The position numbers and the translations under genes were made by a program. Shown piece after piece: positions 60,372 through 64,000 of a stretch of 64,000 nt of DNA. This stretch comes from Nocardia anaemiae NBRC 100462 (GTDB taxonomy: Bacteria > Actinomycetota > Actinomycetes > Mycobacteriales > Mycobacteriaceae). The notes under the pieces are model-generated. The model did not search any database, was not told the origin of the DNA, and saw nothing but the letters and a program-made list of their open reading frames with translations. Every line of letters starts with the position of its first letter. The first letter of the stretch is position 1. The DNA lies in NCBI RefSeq assembly GCF_001612725.1, contig NZ_BDAZ01000018.1, positions 1 to 64,000 on the forward strand, written 5' to 3'.

Positions 60372-60468
60372 CCTTCGTGGTGCGCGAGTTTCGTTCGGGT
60401 GCGTTGCCGGGGCGGAATTCTCAGTAGACAAGCGATGTTCGTGCATTGCGTGAGGGGAAGGACGCACC

Positions 60469-63903
<3,435 letters not shown>

Positions 63904-63915
<12 letters not shown>

Positions 63916-64000
63916 CATAACCTGGGCCGCAATGAGTTCCAGATGCGCCAGATCGTCGAGATCGAGGATCTGGAGATAGAGACGGGTAGCGCCGATTTCG
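63904..64000 (-). CDS. LLM-class flavin (F420)-dependent oxidoreductase, C-terminal fragment
   Basis: Only the last 31 codons are in the window: [20 protein letters not shown] then [11 protein letters not shown] and TAG at 63906-63904. This matches the C-terminal helix region of luciferase-like monooxygenases, many of which use F420 in actinobacteria. The gene is convergent with rpoB2, and the two overlap by 12 bases. Its start and function are outside the window. Its presence shows that rpoC does not follow rpoB2. Confidence 0.7.

Noticed and set aside
60153..60468. Rifampicin-associated element (RAE) in front of rpoB2
   Set aside because: No stretch close to the consensus (GGGGCTTGCGGCAAGGCCC) was found on reading both strands.

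Overview
The window is high-GC actinobacterial DNA, most likely from Nocardia or a close relative within Mycobacteriales. The reasons are the mycobacterial-type RNA polymerase beta subunit at the right end, an LppP/LprE-type lipoprotein, an LppZ-like sugar dehydrogenase lipoprotein, a PknD-style Ser/Thr kinase, pru proline genes with a PucR-type activator, a secreted cholesterol-oxidase homologue, and frequent GTG/TTG starts with GTGA/ATGA overlaps. No tRNA, rRNA, CRISPR array, insertion sequence or phage gene was recognised. This looks like a chromosomal catabolic and regulatory region, and the genes at both edges are cut.

Left part (1-9.5 kb): a partial amidase, then a five-gene ribose uptake and activation operon on the minus strand (binding protein, permease, ATPase, ribokinase, ribose pyranase). 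It is transcribed away from a LacI-family gene, with a near-perfect 28-bp palindrome between them. Next come a SapA-like secreted protein, an exported cholesterol-oxidase-like flavoenzyme divergent from a TetR regulator, and a cyclase-family hydrolase.

9.5-19.5 kb: a minus-strand operon that reads as an oxidative uronate pathway: uronate dehydrogenase, sugar-porter MFS, aldarolactonase, LysR regulator, 2,5-dioxovalerate-type aldehyde dehydrogenase, and glucarate dehydratase. It begins with a 20-codon leader ORF and a 12-bp perfect inverted repeat. The keto-deoxyglucarate dehydratase expected between the last two reactions is not in the window. A small membrane ORF, an unassigned membrane protein and an APC transporter follow.

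19.5-31 kb: pruA-pruB proline degradation with a divergent PucR-family activator, a RibD-fold reductase, a GH19 chitinase-derived pseudogene, a 795-residue hybrid histidine kinase with a second degenerate kinase module, an APC transporter, and a phytoene-desaturase-like flavoprotein.

31-41 kb: a secreted glycine-zipper protein, an EamA transporter and MocR regulator whose start codons share one CATG, a LysR/tautomerase pair, a 1019-residue caspase-like/STAND NTPase/TPR protein (the best candidate here for an undescribed defence or cell-death system), and a secreted GH1 glycosidase.

41-48.5 kb: an IclR regulator divergent from a five-gene histidine utilisation operon (hutH, hutU, an M20 amidohydrolase, hutF, hutI), in which the M20 enzyme occupies the slot expected for formylglutamate hydrolysis.

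48.5-64 kb: TetR/hemerythrin pair with a leader ORF, PQQ-type sugar dehydrogenase lipoprotein, DUF1304 protein, Ser/Thr kinase, BASS transporter, LppP-like lipoprotein, FAD monooxygenase/TetR pair with two tandem operators, a RibD-fold reductase, an exported CocE-type hydrolase, and a stand-alone second-type rpoB. That rpoB has no rpoC downstream and carries substitutions (including Asn at the E. coli H526 position) typical of the rifampicin-tolerant RpoB2 paralogues. Coordinates were read by eye, so some sites may be off by one base.
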